64,000 nucleotides of DNA from the NCBI GenBank assembly GCA_050184585.1, contig JBFXAF010000003.1:372001-436000 (forward strand). The letters are read 5' to 3'. How positions within the stretch are numbered: position 1 is the stretch's first letter; the number at the start of each line of letters is the position of its first letter. Positions 43,221 through 52,718 of this stretch are shown piece after piece. The notes beneath the pieces are model-generated. The model had not been told where the DNA came from. It saw only the letters and a program-made list of their open reading frames with translations, and did not search any database. The position numbers and the translations under genes are program-made. The stretch comes from JBFXAF01 sp050184585 (GTDB taxonomy: Bacteria > Pseudomonadota > Alphaproteobacteria > Rhizobiales > Rhizobiaceae).

Positions 43221-46208
43221 ATGGCACGGCAAGACCAGGCCAACGACAGGTTTTCCATTACCTCCTTTCTGTATGGCGGGAACGCCGACTACATCGAAGC
43301 GCTGCATGCGGCGTGGCAGGAGGACCCGTCCTCCGTTTCCGATGAGTGGCGATCCTTCTTCTCCGATCTGAACGACGACGCCCGCGACATCGAGAAGAAC
43401 GCGCGCGGGGCGTCCTGGTCGAAGCCGTCCTGGCCGTTGCAGGCGAACGGGGAACTGGTCTCGGCGCTGGACGGCAACTGGGGCCTGGTCGAGAAGACCA
43501 TCGAGAAGAAGGTGCGCGACAAGGCGGCGGCCAACGGCGCCGTGGTGGACGGCGCCGACGTTCTCACGGCGACCCGCGATTCCGTCCGGGCCATCATGAT
43601 GATCCGCGCCTACCGCATGCGCGGCCATCTGCACGCCAATCTGGATCCGCTCGGCATCGCCAAGCCAATCGAGGACTACAACGAACTGTCGCCGGCGAAT
43701 TACGGCTTCACCGAAGCCGACCTCGACCGTCCCATTTTCATCGACAACGTCCTGGGCCTCGAATACGCGACGCTCCGGCAGATGCTCGACATATTGAAGC
43801 GGACCTACTGCTCGACGCTCGGCGTCGAATTCATGCACATTTCCGATCCCGAGGAGAAAGGCTGGATCCAGGCCCGCATCGAGGGTCCGGACAAGGGCAT
43901 CGAGTTCACCGCCAACGGCAAGAGGGCCATTCTGTCGAAGCTGATCGAGGCCGAGGGTTTCGAGCAATTCATCGACGTCAAGTACAAGGGGACCAAACGT
44001 TTCGGCCTCGACGGCGGCGAGTCGCTCATTCCGGCGCTCGAGCAGATCGTGAAGCGGGGCGGGGCGCTGGGTCTGAAGGAAGTCGTGCTGGGCATGGCTC
44101 ACCGCGGCCGCCTCAATGTCCTCTCGCAGTTCATGCAGAAGCCCCACCGGGCGATCTTCCACGAGTTCAAGGGCGGGTCCGCGGCCCCCGACGACGTGGA
44201 GGGCTCCGGTGACGTGAAGTACCATCTGGGCGCATCGTCGGACCGCGAGTTCGATGGCAACAAGGTCCACCTTTCGCTGACCGCCAACCCCTCGCATCTT
44301 GAAATCGTCAACCCGGTGGTGATGGGCAAGGCCCGAGCCAAGCAGGACCAGATCTTCGGACGGACCCGCGAGGAGATCGTGCCGCTCGAGGAGCGCGTGA
44401 AGGTGCTGCCGCTGCTGCTGCACGGCGACGCCGCGTTTGCCGGCCAAGGCGTGGTGGCGGAGTGCCTCGGCCTGTCGGGGCTGCGCGGCCATCGTGTTGC
44501 GGGTACGCTTCACTTCATCATCAACAACCAGATCGGCTTCACGACCAACCCGCGCTTCTCGCGCTCGTCACCCTACCCGTCGGACGTCGCGAAGATGATC
44601 GAAGCGCCGATCTTCCACGTCAATGGCGACGATCCGGAAGCCGTGGTCTACGCGGCCAAGATCGCCACCGAGTTCCGGATGAAGTTCCATAAGCCGGTGG
44701 TCATCGACATGTTCTGCTACCGTCGCTTCGGCCACAACGAGGGCGACGAGCCGGCGTTCACCCAGCCGCTGATGTACCGCAACATCCGCAACCACAGGAC
44801 GACGGTTCAGGTCTACGCGGAAAAGCTGATCGGCGAAGGGCTTATCACCCAAGCCGACCTCGACAAGTCGCGGGCCGACTGGCGCGCCCATCTCGAGACG
44901 GAGTGGGAGGTCGGCCAGGCCTATCGGCCGAACAAGGCCGACTGGCTTGACGGCGCATGGTCCGGGTTGCGCACCGCCGACAACCAGGATGAGCAGCGGC
45001 GCGGCAAGACGGCCGTGCCTTTGAAGATCCTCAAGGAAATCGGGCGCAAGATCACCGAGGTGCCCAAGGGCTTCGAGGTCCACAGGACGGTCGGGCGCTT
45101 CCTCGAAAACCGTCGCAACGCGATCGAAACCGGCGAGGGCATCGACTGGGCGACCGGCGAAGCGCTGGCTTTCGGTTCCATCCTCATGGATGGCAATCCG
45201 ATCCGTCTATCGGGTCAGGATTCCGAGCGCGGCACATTCTCGCAGCGCCATTCGGTGCTCTACGACCAGAAGGACGAGAACCGCTACATCCCGCTGAACA
45301 ATCTCTCCCCCGCCCAGGCCGGATACGAGGTCATCAATTCGATGCTCTCAGAGGAGGCGGTGCTCGGCTTCGAGTACGGCTATTCGCTCGCCGAGCCCAA
45401 GGCCCTGACGCTTTGGGAGGCTCAGTTCGGCGACTTCGCCAACGGCGCGCAGGTCGTGTTCGACCAGTTCATTTCGTCGGGCGAGAGGAAGTGGCTCAGG
45501 ATGTCCGGCCTCGTCTGCCTGTTGCCGCACGGCTATGAAGGCCAGGGTCCGGAGCATTCGTCGGCGCGGCTGGAACGCTTCCTCCAGCTTTGCGCCGAGG
45601 ACAACATGCAGGTCGCCAACGTCACGACACCCGCGAACTACTTCCACAGCCTGCGGCGGCAGCTGAAGCGCGACTTCCGCAAGCCCCTCATCCTGATGAC
45701 GCCGAAGTCGCTGCTCCGCCACAAGCGGGCGGTGTCGACCATGGCGGAGATTTCCGGGGAAAGTTCGTTCCACAGACTCCTGTGGGACGACGCGCAATAT
45801 CTGGCGAACCAGACCGTCAAGCTGGTGAAGGACTCCAAGATCCGCCGCGTCGTGCTCTGCTCGGGGAAGGTCTACTACGACCTCTACGAGGAGCGCGAGA
45901 AACGAGGCGTCGACGACGTCTATCTGCTGCGGGTCGAGCAACTATATCCCTTCCCGGCGAAGGCGCTGATCACCGAACTGTCGCGTTTCCGCAACGCGGA
46001 GATGGTCTGGTGTCAGGAGGAGCCCAAGAACATGGGAGCGTGGTCCTTCATCGACCCCTATCTCGAATGGGTGCTTGCGCACATAGAGGCCAAGCACCAG
46101 CGCGTGCGTTACACCGGTCGCCCGGCTGCGGCCTCGCCCGCCACCGGCCTCATGTCCAAGCACCTGGCTCAGCTCGAGGCATTCCTCGAGGATGCGCTGG
46201 GCGAATAG
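43221..46208 (+). CDS. sucA: 2-oxoglutarate dehydrogenase E1 component
   Basis: A 995-residue thiamine-diphosphate enzyme. The N-terminus reads SFLYGGNADYIEALHAAWQ, typical for binding the E2 core; the ThDP region includes GMAHRGRLNVL, HFIINNQIGFTT and DMFCYRRFGHNEGDEP; the C-terminal half contains YEGQGPEHSSARLERFLQL. It decarboxylates 2-oxoglutarate and passes the succinyl group to the lipoyl arm of SucB. The start is ATG 43221; its ribosome-binding site is weak. In the 126 bases before it only a hairpin is seen. Confidence 0.98.
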   Translation: MARQDQANDRFSITSFLYGGNADYIEALHAAWQEDPSSVSDEWRSFFSDLNDDARDIEKNARGASWSKPSWPLQANGELVSALDGNWGLVEKTIEKKVRDKAAANGAVVDGADVLTATRDSVRAIMMIRAYRMRGHLHANLDPLGIAKPIEDYNELSPANYGFTEADLDRPIFIDNVLGLEYATLRQMLDILKRTYCSTLGVEFMHISDPEEKGWIQARIEGPDKGIEFTANGKRAILSKLIEAEGFEQFIDVKYKGTKRFGLDGGESLIPALEQIVKRGGALGLKEVVLGMAHRGRLNVLSQFMQKPHRAIFHEFKGGSAAPDDVEGSGDVKYHLGASSDREFDGNKVHLSLTANPSHLEIVNPVVMGKARAKQDQIFGRTREEIVPLEERVKVLPLLLHGDAAFAGQGVVAECLGLSGLRGHRVAGTLHFIINNQIGFTTNPRFSRSSPYPSDVAKMIEAPIFHVNGDDPEAVVYAAKIATEFRMKFHKPVVIDMFCYRRFGHNEGDEPAFTQPLMYRNIRNHRTTVQVYAEKLIGEGLITQADLDKSRADWRAHLETEWEVGQAYRPNKADWLDGAWSGLRTADNQDEQRRGKTAVPLKILKEIGRKITEVPKGFEVHRTVGRFLENRRNAIETGEGIDWATGEALAFGSILMDGNPIRLSGQDSERGTFSQRHSVLYDQKDENRYIPLNNLSPAQAGYEVINSMLSEEAVLGFEYGYSLAEPKALTLWEAQFGDFANGAQVVFDQFISSGERKWLRMSGLVCLLPHGYEGQGPEHSSARLERFLQLCAEDNMQVANVTTPANYFHSLRRQLKRDFRKPLILMTPKSLLRHKRAVSTMAEISGESSFHRLLWDDAQYLANQTVKLVKDSKIRRVVLCSGKVYYDLYEEREKRGVDDVYLLRVEQLYPFPAKALITELSRFRNAEMVWCQEEPKNMGAWSFIDPYLEWVLAHIEAKHQRVRYTGRPAAASPATGLMSKHLAQLEAFLEDALGE

Positions 46209-46230
46209 TCAGGCAGCAAGGGAAAACCCC

Positions 46231-47502
46231 ATGGCCACCGAAATCCGTGTCCCGACCCTCGGCGAGTCCGTCACCGAGGCGACAATCGGCAAGTGGTTCA
46301 AGAAGGCCGGTGACTCGATCGCCGCCGACGAACCCCTGGTGGAGCTCGAGACCGACAAGGTGACGATCGAGGTGCCGGCGCCGGCCGCGGGCACCCTGGT
46401 CGACATCATCGCCAAGGAAGGCGACACGGTTGGGGTCGGAGCCGTGCTCGGTTCGATCGGCGAGGGCAACGGCGCATCCGCGCCGCGTTCGGATGCCAAG
46501 AAGCCCGACGCGGTCGCACAGGCGAGCGGCGACGCGGCTGCCTCCACCGTGAAGGAAGCGGAATCGAAGACCGCCAAGATCGCCGGCGAAGGGCCGGTGG
46601 AAGAACGCAAGACGCCGCCCGCTCCGGCGGCGGCCAAGCTGATGGCGGAGAAGAACATCGCCGTCGACGCCATAGAGGGCTCCGGCAAGCGCGGGCAGGT
46701 GCTCAAGGGCGACGTGCTCGACGCCATCGCCAAGGGCACAACCGCGCCCGCGCAACCCTCAGCTCCGGCCCAGGTCAGGGCGCCGTCTGCACCAGACGAC
46801 GAGGGTCGCGAGGAGCGGGTGCGCATGACCAAGCTGCGCCAGACCATCGCGCGCCGCCTCAAGGAAGCGCAGAACGCCGCCGCCATGCTGACCACCTTCA
46901 ATGAGGTGGACATGAAGGCGGTCATGGACATGCGGACGAAGTACAAGGACGTCTTCGAGAAGAAGCACGGCGTGAAGCTCGGCTTCATGGGTTTCTTCAC
47001 CAAGGCCGTCACGCATGCGCTGAAGGAGGTCCCCTCGGTCAACGCCGAGATCGACGGCACCGACATCGTCTACAAGAACTACGCGCACATCGGCGTCGCG
47101 GTCGGCACCGACAAGGGCCTCGTCGTCCCGGTCGTGCGCAACGCCGATTCGATGTCGATCGCCGAGATCGAGAAGGAGATCGGCCGCCTCGGTGTCGCCG
47201 CGCGCGACGGCAAGCTCTCGGTCGCCGACATGCAGGGCGGCACCTTCACCATCTCGAACGGCGGCGTCTACGGCTCCTTGATGTCGACGCCGATCCTCAA
47301 CGCCCCGCAGTCCGGCATTCTCGGCATGCACAAGATCCAGGACCGTCCGGTGGTCGTCGGCGGACAGATCGTGGTGCGGCCGATGATGTATCTGGCTCTC
47401 AGCTACGATCACCGCATCGTCGACGGCAAGGAAGCCGTGACCTTCCTCGTCCGCGTCAAGGAGAGCCTCGAGGATCCGGAACGGCTGGTGCTGGACCTGT
47501 AG
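46231..47502 (+). CDS. sucB: Dihydrolipoyllysine succinyltransferase (E2 of 2-oxoglutarate dehydrogenase)
   Basis: A 423-residue E2. The N-terminal lipoyl domain carries Lys43 in ETDKVTIE; an Ala/Pro linker follows, then a peripheral-subunit-binding domain (about 135-170) and the catalytic domain with His394 and Asp398 in DHRIVDGKEA. It forms the 24-mer core to which E1 and lipoamide dehydrogenase bind. ATG 46231 is preceded by CAAGGGAAA. The lpd gene that completes the complex lies after three small ORFs. Confidence 0.98.
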   Translation: MATEIRVPTLGESVTEATIGKWFKKAGDSIAADEPLVELETDKVTIEVPAPAAGTLVDIIAKEGDTVGVGAVLGSIGEGNGASAPRSDAKKPDAVAQASGDAAASTVKEAESKTAKIAGEGPVEERKTPPAPAAAKLMAEKNIAVDAIEGSGKRGQVLKGDVLDAIAKGTTAPAQPSAPAQVRAPSAPDDEGREERVRMTKLRQTIARRLKEAQNAAAMLTTFNEVDMKAVMDMRTKYKDVFEKKHGVKLGFMGFFTKAVTHALKEVPSVNAEIDGTDIVYKNYAHIGVAVGTDKGLVVPVVRNADSMSIAEIEKEIGRLGVAARDGKLSVADMQGGTFTISNGGVYGSLMSTPILNAPQSGILGMHKIQDRPVVVGGQIVVRPMMYLALSYDHRIVDGKEAVTFLVRVKESLEDPERLVLDL

Positions 47503-47616
47503 ACCGGGTCGCCTGTACGCGGCGGGTATCCCGGTCGCCCGAACTCTGTTCTGGTTCGGCTCGATCATCGGCCCTGCCCTGATGTCTTTTCGGCTGGTGT
47601 TGTGAAGGGAGGACGG

Positions 47617-47889
47617 ATGCCCGACGGACGGCCCGGCGAAACTCCGATCAGCGACATCGTCGTTCACGGCGAGGAGCTGTTCGACGCCGCGACGAACGCG
47701 CGCGTCCGTCGCCTTTGCAACGGCGCGCCTGCACCGGTCGTCGAGGTGCTCGCGACGCTGATCTGGCACTGGCCGCCGGTCGACAGGGCGAACGGCGCAT
47801 ACGGCGGCGTGCTGGAGCCGGACGGCTTCGCCTACGTCGTCGAACGCCTGGAAGATTGCCGGCACGCAACGGCGGGAGGGCGGGCCTGA
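47617..47889 (+). CDS. Hypothetical protein in the sucB-lpd interval
   Basis: A 90-residue protein I do not recognise. It has no signal peptide; the middle includes VVEVLATLIWHWPPVDRANG and it ends in GRA. AAGGGAGGA stands right before the ATG 47617, so translation is likely efficient. Its stop overlaps the start of the next ORF (TGATG). The 114 bases between sucB and this gene contain only a weak 6-bp hairpin (47539-47559), so co-transcription with the suc genes is expected. Function unknown. Confidence 0.6.
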   Translation: MPDGRPGETPISDIVVHGEELFDAATNARVRRLCNGAPAPVVEVLATLIWHWPPVDRANGAYGGVLEPDGFAYVVERLEDCRHATAGGRA

Positions 47890-48677
47890 TGCGCTTCGGG
47901 AAGCTTGTGGCATGCCTCGCCCTTACGATCTCCGCCCTCCTGCCAGGGAGTGCCTCGGCGCAGGGTCCTGAGTTGAAGCCCTATCTCGGGCCCGAAGACC
48001 TGCCCGTCGCCATGTCGGCCTATGTCGACGGCATAGTCGAGCTGCGCCAGTTTCTCACCGCTTGCGGCAAGGGCGACCCGGCCAGGGACAGGGGCGCGGA
48101 CCTCATGATCGCCTCCCTGCGCGGAGCGGGTCTGGACGCTGGTGACGCGGTTGATCTGCGCGTTCGTCTGTCGGCGGGCACACAGGGGGCGACGACCTAT
48201 GACTGCGCTGGAGAGGTCTCGACGTCTCGCGCGGAATACGTGCGTCTCACGGACTGGCTGGTCTACCATAGGGACGCCCTGACCCGTCTGGACATCGCCA
48301 TCGTCTCGCCGCCGGCCGAGGGCGATCCCAGGCTCGTGAAGGTGGAGGCGGTGTTTGCCGAGCATGTGCCTGCCCAGGCGCGGGTGCTTTCCTGCATGGC
48401 GCTGATACTTCCGGACTTCTACCTGCTTTCCTACGCCGACTGGAACGGGCTGCTTGACCGCGCGGCCGAATCGATGGCTTCCGCCGGTTTCGATGCGGCA
48501 ACGCAGGAAGTCCTGATCGGCCCTGCGCGGCCGATACGTCTTTCCGCCCACGCGCCGGACCGTCAGCCGGCGATCGCCGACTGCATGACCAACAAGGATT
48601 GGATGACATACAGCTCGACATTTCGGGTCTTTGAGTTCCCGAGCGACGTACGCGAAGCGCTGGGACAGCCTCGATGA
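47889..48677 (+). CDS. Hypothetical secreted protein in the sucB-lpd interval
   Basis: A 262-residue protein with a signal peptide (hydrophobic 5-21, cut after ASA-Q) and three or four Cys in the mature part (in TACGKGD, TYDCAGE, LSCMAL, ADCMTN), probably two disulfides. I know no family. It starts in overlap with the preceding ORF and its last codons overlap the next start (ATGA), so all three are coupled. A periplasmic protein in a TCA-cycle operon is unexpected. Confidence 0.65.
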   Translation: MRFGKLVACLALTISALLPGSASAQGPELKPYLGPEDLPVAMSAYVDGIVELRQFLTACGKGDPARDRGADLMIASLRGAGLDAGDAVDLRVRLSAGTQGATTYDCAGEVSTSRAEYVRLTDWLVYHRDALTRLDIAIVSPPAEGDPRLVKVEAVFAEHVPAQARVLSCMALILPDFYLLSYADWNGLLDRAAESMASAGFDAATQEVLIGPARPIRLSAHAPDRQPAIADCMTNKDWMTYSSTFRVFEFPSDVREALGQPR

Positions 48678-49168
48678 ACCGGCTTGTCCCGCTCGGAGCA
48701 GCCGCATCGCTCGTCGCAGCCTCCATGGCAGCCGATGCCGCCTGCCCGATAGAACTCGCCGTCTATGGCGACCCGGCGAGCGGCATCGAGCTAGACTTCA
48801 CGCCCGGCAGCGGCAACGCGCTGGTGACCAACGGCTACCGCATGCTGCTTGGCGGCGACGTCGTGCTGACCGGCTTCGTGATGCGCTCAGAGGACGTGGA
48901 GCGATCCTGGGGTACGGTGATGCACGACTGTCCGGAAGGGGATGTCACCGGTGACGAGATCGCCGCCTGCACCGTCTGGGAAGGCATCGTCTACGCCGTT
49001 TCGGAAAAGGGCGAGGTGACCCTGCTGCCGCCCGAGGACAATCCCGCCCCCCCAACATTGCTCTTTGCCGGGCTCGGCCCTTTCGTCAGGCAGTCCGAGG
49101 CATATGCACGGAGCGGGCTCGCCGCCGCGCCATCGGACGTTTTCGCATTGAAGGGTTGCCAGGAATGA
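48674..49168 (+). CDS. Hypothetical secreted protein before lpd
   Basis: A 164-residue protein with a signal peptide (hydrophobic about 5-20, cut after ADA-A) and four Cys (in ACPIEL, HDCPEG, AACTVW and the C-terminal GCQE). It contains IELDFTPGSGNALVTNGYRM and GLGPFVRQSEAYARSG. I cannot name a family, though similar secreted proteins seem to occur in other Hyphomicrobiales. It overlaps the preceding gene by four bases and is followed after 82 bases by lpd. Confidence 0.65.
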   Translation: MNRLVPLGAAASLVAASMAADAACPIELAVYGDPASGIELDFTPGSGNALVTNGYRMLLGGDVVLTGFVMRSEDVERSWGTVMHDCPEGDVTGDEIAACTVWEGIVYAVSEKGEVTLLPPEDNPAPPTLLFAGLGPFVRQSEAYARSGLAAAPSDVFALKGCQE

Positions 49169-49250
49169 CCGGCTCGTCCATGGCGGACGGCAGTTCGCGC
49201 ACATTACCACGAGACGCCGGCAAGCCGGCGGAAACGAACGGAAGAGGGAC

Positions 49251-50657
49251 ATGGCCTACGACGTCGTTGTGATCGGAACCGGCCCGGGCGGCTATGTCTG
49301 CGCCATCAAGGCCGCCCAGCTCGGCCTCAAGACCGCCGTGGTCGAGAAGCGCGCGACCCATGGCGGCACCTGCGTCAATGTCGGCTGCATACCGTCGAAG
49401 GCGCTGCTGCACGCTTCGGAGAAGTTCGAGGAGGCGGGCCATGCTCTCGCCGATCTCGGCGTCGAGGTGGGCAAGCCCAAGCTGAATCTCGGCGCCATGC
49501 TCGCCCACAAGGACAAGGTCGTCGACCAGAATACCAAGGGCCTCGACTTCCTGATGAAGAAGAACAAGATCGATGTGCATCGCGGCACGGGCAGGATCGC
49601 GTCGCCGGGCCGGGTCCAGGTGACGGGCGACGACGGCAACATCACCCATCTGGACACCAGGAACATCGTCATCGCCACAGGCTCCGAAGTCGCCGGCATT
49701 CCGGGCGTCAAGGTCGAGTTCGACGAGAAGGTGATCGTGTCCTCGACCGGCGCGCTGACGCTCGACAAGGTACCTGGCCATCTCGTCGTTGTCGGCGGCG
49801 GGGTAATCGGGCTGGAGCTTGGCTCGGTCTGGGCGCGGCTCGGCGCCAAGGTCACCGTGGTCGAATTCCTCGACACCATCCTCGGGGGAATGGATGGCGA
49901 GGTGACGAAGCAGTTCCAACGCATGCTGGCCAAGCAGGGATTCGAATTCAGGCTTGGATCCAAGGTCACCGGGGTGGCGAAGGCGAAGAAGGGAGCGACA
50001 GTCACCTTCGAGCCGGTCAAGGGCGGCGCGGCCGTGGCGCTGGAGGCGGACGTTGTCCTCGTCGCCACAGGCCGCAAGCCCTACACCGAAGGGCTGGGTC
50101 TCGAGGAGGCGGGCGTTGCGATCGATGAGCGCGGTCGGGTGAAGACGGATGCGCATCTCAGCACCAATGTCGAAGGCATCTGGGCGATCGGCGACGTGAT
50201 CGCCGGGCCGATGCTCGCCCACAAGGCGGAGGATGAAGGCGTCGCCGTCGCCGAAATCATCGCCGGCCAGGCCGGCCATGTGAACTACGACGTCATTCCG
50301 GGCGTGGTCTACACCAGCCCCGAGATCGCTTCAGTGGGCAAGACCGAGGAAGAGCTGAAAAAAGCTGGCGTGGCCTACAATGCCGGCAAGTTCCCCTTCA
50401 GCGCCAACGGCAGGGCGCGGGCGATGAACCAGACCGACGGCTTCGTGAAGGTGCTCGCCGACAAGGCGAGCGACAGGGTGCTTGGCGTCCACATCGTCGG
50501 CTTTGGCGCCGGCGAGATGATCCACGAGGCGGCGGTGCTGATGGAGTTTGGCGGTTCGTCGGAGGACCTCGCGCGGACCTGCCATGCACACCCGACGATG
50601 TCGGAATCCGTCAAGGAAGCGGCGCTCGGCGCCTTCGCCAAACCGATTCACAGCTAG
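49251..50657 (+). CDS. lpd: Dihydrolipoyl dehydrogenase (E3)
   Basis: A 468-residue flavoprotein. FAD loop VIGTGPGGY (8-16), redox-active Cys41 and Cys46 in GGTCVNVGCIPS, NAD-binding loop VVGGGVIGLELG in the middle, and the C-terminal HPTMSE with the His-Glu pair that activates the partner subunit's disulfide. It re-oxidises the lipoyl groups of SucB, and perhaps of other 2-oxoacid dehydrogenases. A perfect palindrome, CGCCGGC-AA-GCCGGCG (49215-49230), lies shortly before it; a strong hairpin ends the operon. Confidence 0.98.
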   Translation: MAYDVVVIGTGPGGYVCAIKAAQLGLKTAVVEKRATHGGTCVNVGCIPSKALLHASEKFEEAGHALADLGVEVGKPKLNLGAMLAHKDKVVDQNTKGLDFLMKKNKIDVHRGTGRIASPGRVQVTGDDGNITHLDTRNIVIATGSEVAGIPGVKVEFDEKVIVSSTGALTLDKVPGHLVVVGGGVIGLELGSVWARLGAKVTVVEFLDTILGGMDGEVTKQFQRMLAKQGFEFRLGSKVTGVAKAKKGATVTFEPVKGGAAVALEADVVLVATGRKPYTEGLGLEEAGVAIDERGRVKTDAHLSTNVEGIWAIGDVIAGPMLAHKAEDEGVAVAEIIAGQAGHVNYDVIPGVVYTSPEIASVGKTEEELKKAGVAYNAGKFPFSANGRARAMNQTDGFVKVLADKASDRVLGVHIVGFGAGEMIHEAAVLMEFGGSSEDLARTCHAHPTMSESVKEAALGAFAKPIHS

Positions 50658-50664
50658 ACAGCCG

Positions 50665-50690
50665 AACGGCCCGCCTTACGGCGGGCCGTT
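50665..50690. terminator. Terminator hairpin after lpd
   Basis: AACGGCCCGCC (50665-50675), loop TTAC, GGCGGGCCGTT (50680-50690): an 11-bp perfect stem between the convergent lpd and the membrane protein gene. Lacks a run of T, but its position and strength suggest a bidirectional terminator. Confidence 0.75.
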
Positions 50691-50714
50691 CATTGGCCTC
50701 TTGATCCTTGAACC

Positions 50715-51143
50715 TTACTGGGCCTCGGGCGTCGGATCGGGCTGGACCGGCTCCGCGGGGGCCGTCTCGACAGGCGCAGCCGACTCGGGTTGCGGCGTCG
50801 CCGGATCGGCGGGGGCTGTCGGGGCAGTCGCCTCGGGTTCGGCAACCGGCGGTGTGGTCGTCTCGGGAGCGGTCACGGCAGGCGCATCGCCGGCCGGCAC
50901 CACCGCTTCGTCGTTGCCGCTAAACATGAAATAGGCAATCGCCGCCAGAACGATGACGATCGCTGCGACCAGCACGCTCGCACCTGTCCGGCGTTCGGAC
51001 TGTACGCTGACACGGTTCTCGACATAGTGCGGGTCATTGGCCCCGGTGCGCGGATCAACAGAGTCTGCGCCCAGCGGCGGTATCGGATTGAAGGGATCGG
51101 GGGTGTAGCGCGGTTCGTCAGATTTGCGGGCAGCGTTGGCCAT
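50715..51143 (-). CDS. Hypothetical membrane-anchored protein with Pro/Ala/Thr/Glu-rich tail
   Basis: A 142-residue protein. The N-terminal 60 residues are polar (RYTPDPFNPIPPLGAD), then one membrane helix (about 60-78), then a low-complexity periplasmic tail rich in Pro, Ala, Thr and Glu. No family known. ATG 51143 is used because GGAGGACGCG precedes it; an upstream ATG (51155) is possible. It converges on lpd. The tail is likely disordered and could span the periplasm. Confidence 0.65.
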   Translation of the reverse strand: MANAARKSDEPRYTPDPFNPIPPLGADSVDPRTGANDPHYVENRVSVQSERRTGASVLVAAIVIVLAAIAYFMFSGNDEAVVPAGDAPAVTAPETTTPPVAEPEATAPTAPADPATPQPESAAPVETAPAEPVQPDPTPEAQ

Positions 51144-51292
51144 CGCGTCCTCCATGAGTTCGGATGAAGCGACAACGCGAAAGACCCCCGCCGGTTCAAC
51201 CGGCGCGATGACAGAAAATATCGAGGTGAAAGACGGAGTTCCCGAACTCGCGGCGCCCGGCGGCGGCAAGCCGCCGCCGGGGACTGGAGGTG

Positions 51293-51499
51293 TCAGCCTT
51301 CCTTGTCGGCGGGCTCTTCAGTCGTGACCGTATCGCGAGGTGTGGCGGCGTCGGGGGTCGACATCGCCGGCAAGACGTCGGATGTGACGCTCGCCACCGT
51401 GGTCTTGTCCAGGTTCCGCACCGACTTCATGTACTCACATGCGGAGACGCCGGACACGGACAGGCCTAGCGCTGCGGCCATCACGAGGGCCTTTGTCAT
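51293..51499 (-). CDS. Small putative lipoprotein
   Basis: A 68-residue protein with a signal peptide ending in the lipobox VSAC (Cys about 21) and a short mature part, YMKSVRNLDKTTVASV followed by a Thr/Asp/Glu-rich tail. No family recognised; small lipoproteins of this kind are frequent in Hyphomicrobiales. AAGGA lies upstream of the ATG. Between it and the previous gene (51144-51292) nothing was seen. Confidence 0.6.
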   Translation of the reverse strand: MTKALVMAAALGLSVSGVSACEYMKSVRNLDKTTVASVTSDVLPAMSTPDAATPRDTVTTEEPADKEG

Positions 51500-51582
51500 G
51501 AGAAGCGTCCTTCGTGGTTGGTGACCCGAAGAGGCTAGCAGAACCGGCGGACCGCCCGAAATCACGTTTTACGTGAAGCCGA

Positions 51583-52650
51583 TCAGGGTTGACCCGTCAC
51601 CGTGTAACCCGCTGAGCGAAGGAGTTCGACAAGCCCCTCGGGCCCGGCCAGGTGCAATGCCCCAACCGCGACAAACGCGTTGCCCTCGGTGAAATAGGGT
51701 GCGGCCCTTTCCGCCATCGTGCGGTTGCGAGCTTTAATCATCGTCTCCTCGAAGGCGACGTAGCTGGATTCATGATCCGCGCCGGATGGCAGTACGGCTC
51801 GAAAGAGCGGCCAGAACATGCCTGTCTCCTCGCGCTCGTAGAGCTGGACCATGGTTTCGATGACGTCGTCCATGCGTTCTCCGAGCCTGAGCGTCTCGAT
51901 CAGGCCGTCGACGTGGAACTCCATGGGCAGGGACGCCATCGCGCCGAGTTGTTCGGCAACCGTCTCCATGCCTACGACCGTCTTGCCCCCGGCCTCGGCG
52001 TCATGCGCGAGCTTCACGTCGAGGACGGGCTCGCCCGCTTCCTTGCGAGCCATCTCGCAGGCCGGCAACGCGACCATGGCGGCCAGCATCCAGGGCTTCA
52101 TCTTGATGACGGAGGCGGGCGGGATACCCCGCGCCTCGAGCCCTGCGTCGAAAACGGCGCGATCCGCCTCCGGAATGAGATCGTAGAGCGTCGTATCGTC
52201 CGTGAACATCATCAGTTCGGGCTGCGCCATCAACGCGGCCATCATCTTCTTCTGGTCGAGGATCTCGGTCGTCTCGATGACGAGCGTCGCCGCGCCGTCG
52301 AAAGCGGCCCTGGCCGGTGCCGGCAGGTCGGTGACGCGGGGATCTGTCACATGCATCGTCCCGAACAGCCAGGACGCAGGCGAACCGGGCGTCTCCACTT
52401 TCCAGAGCAGACCGCGCCCGTTCTGGGTTGCGCCCGCCTGCTTGCTGATATCTGCGAGCATGTCCGGGTCCTCGTCGGCAAGCGTTGCGGTCAGGTCCTT
52501 GCCTGTACAGACCGCAGCCTCGCTGCTTGCGGGCTGAGTGGACGCATAGAGGAACGCGGCAAAGCTCAGGAAGAACAGCACATGCGCGGCGAGCAGGAGC
52601 CTGAAGGCCAGCCCGGCGGCTACGTCGGCAATTGCCATGGCGCGCGTCAT
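51583..52650 (-). CDS. TraB/GumN family protein
   Basis: A 355-residue protein anchored by an N-terminal membrane helix (about 13-37). The Tiki/TraB motif GTMH lies at 97-100, a conserved Glu follows at about 126 (VIETTEI), GMETVAEQ lies in the middle and GALHLAGPEGLVELL near the end, where the His is the second metal ligand of Tiki-like peptidases. The family contains metalloproteases and proteins of unknown function; activity here is inferred from the conserved residues only. Located between the small lipoprotein and xerC, on the same strand. Confidence 0.88.
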   Translation of the reverse strand: MTRAMAIADVAAGLAFRLLLAAHVLFFLSFAAFLYASTQPASSEAAVCTGKDLTATLADEDPDMLADISKQAGATQNGRGLLWKVETPGSPASWLFGTMHVTDPRVTDLPAPARAAFDGAATLVIETTEILDQKKMMAALMAQPELMMFTDDTTLYDLIPEADRAVFDAGLEARGIPPASVIKMKPWMLAAMVALPACEMARKEAGEPVLDVKLAHDAEAGGKTVVGMETVAEQLGAMASLPMEFHVDGLIETLRLGERMDDVIETMVQLYEREETGMFWPLFRAVLPSGADHESSYVAFEETMIKARNRTMAERAAPYFTEGNAFVAVGALHLAGPEGLVELLRSAGYTVTGQP

Positions 52651-52718
52651 GCCACACGCTCGCAGGAAATTGCGGCGAATCCGTTAAGTCCAGCTACTGC
52701 TTTGTTCCCAACCGGGGT

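Noticed and set aside
43149..44513. Minus-strand open frame of 454 codons opposite sucA
   Set aside because: Antisense shadow of the certain sucA gene.
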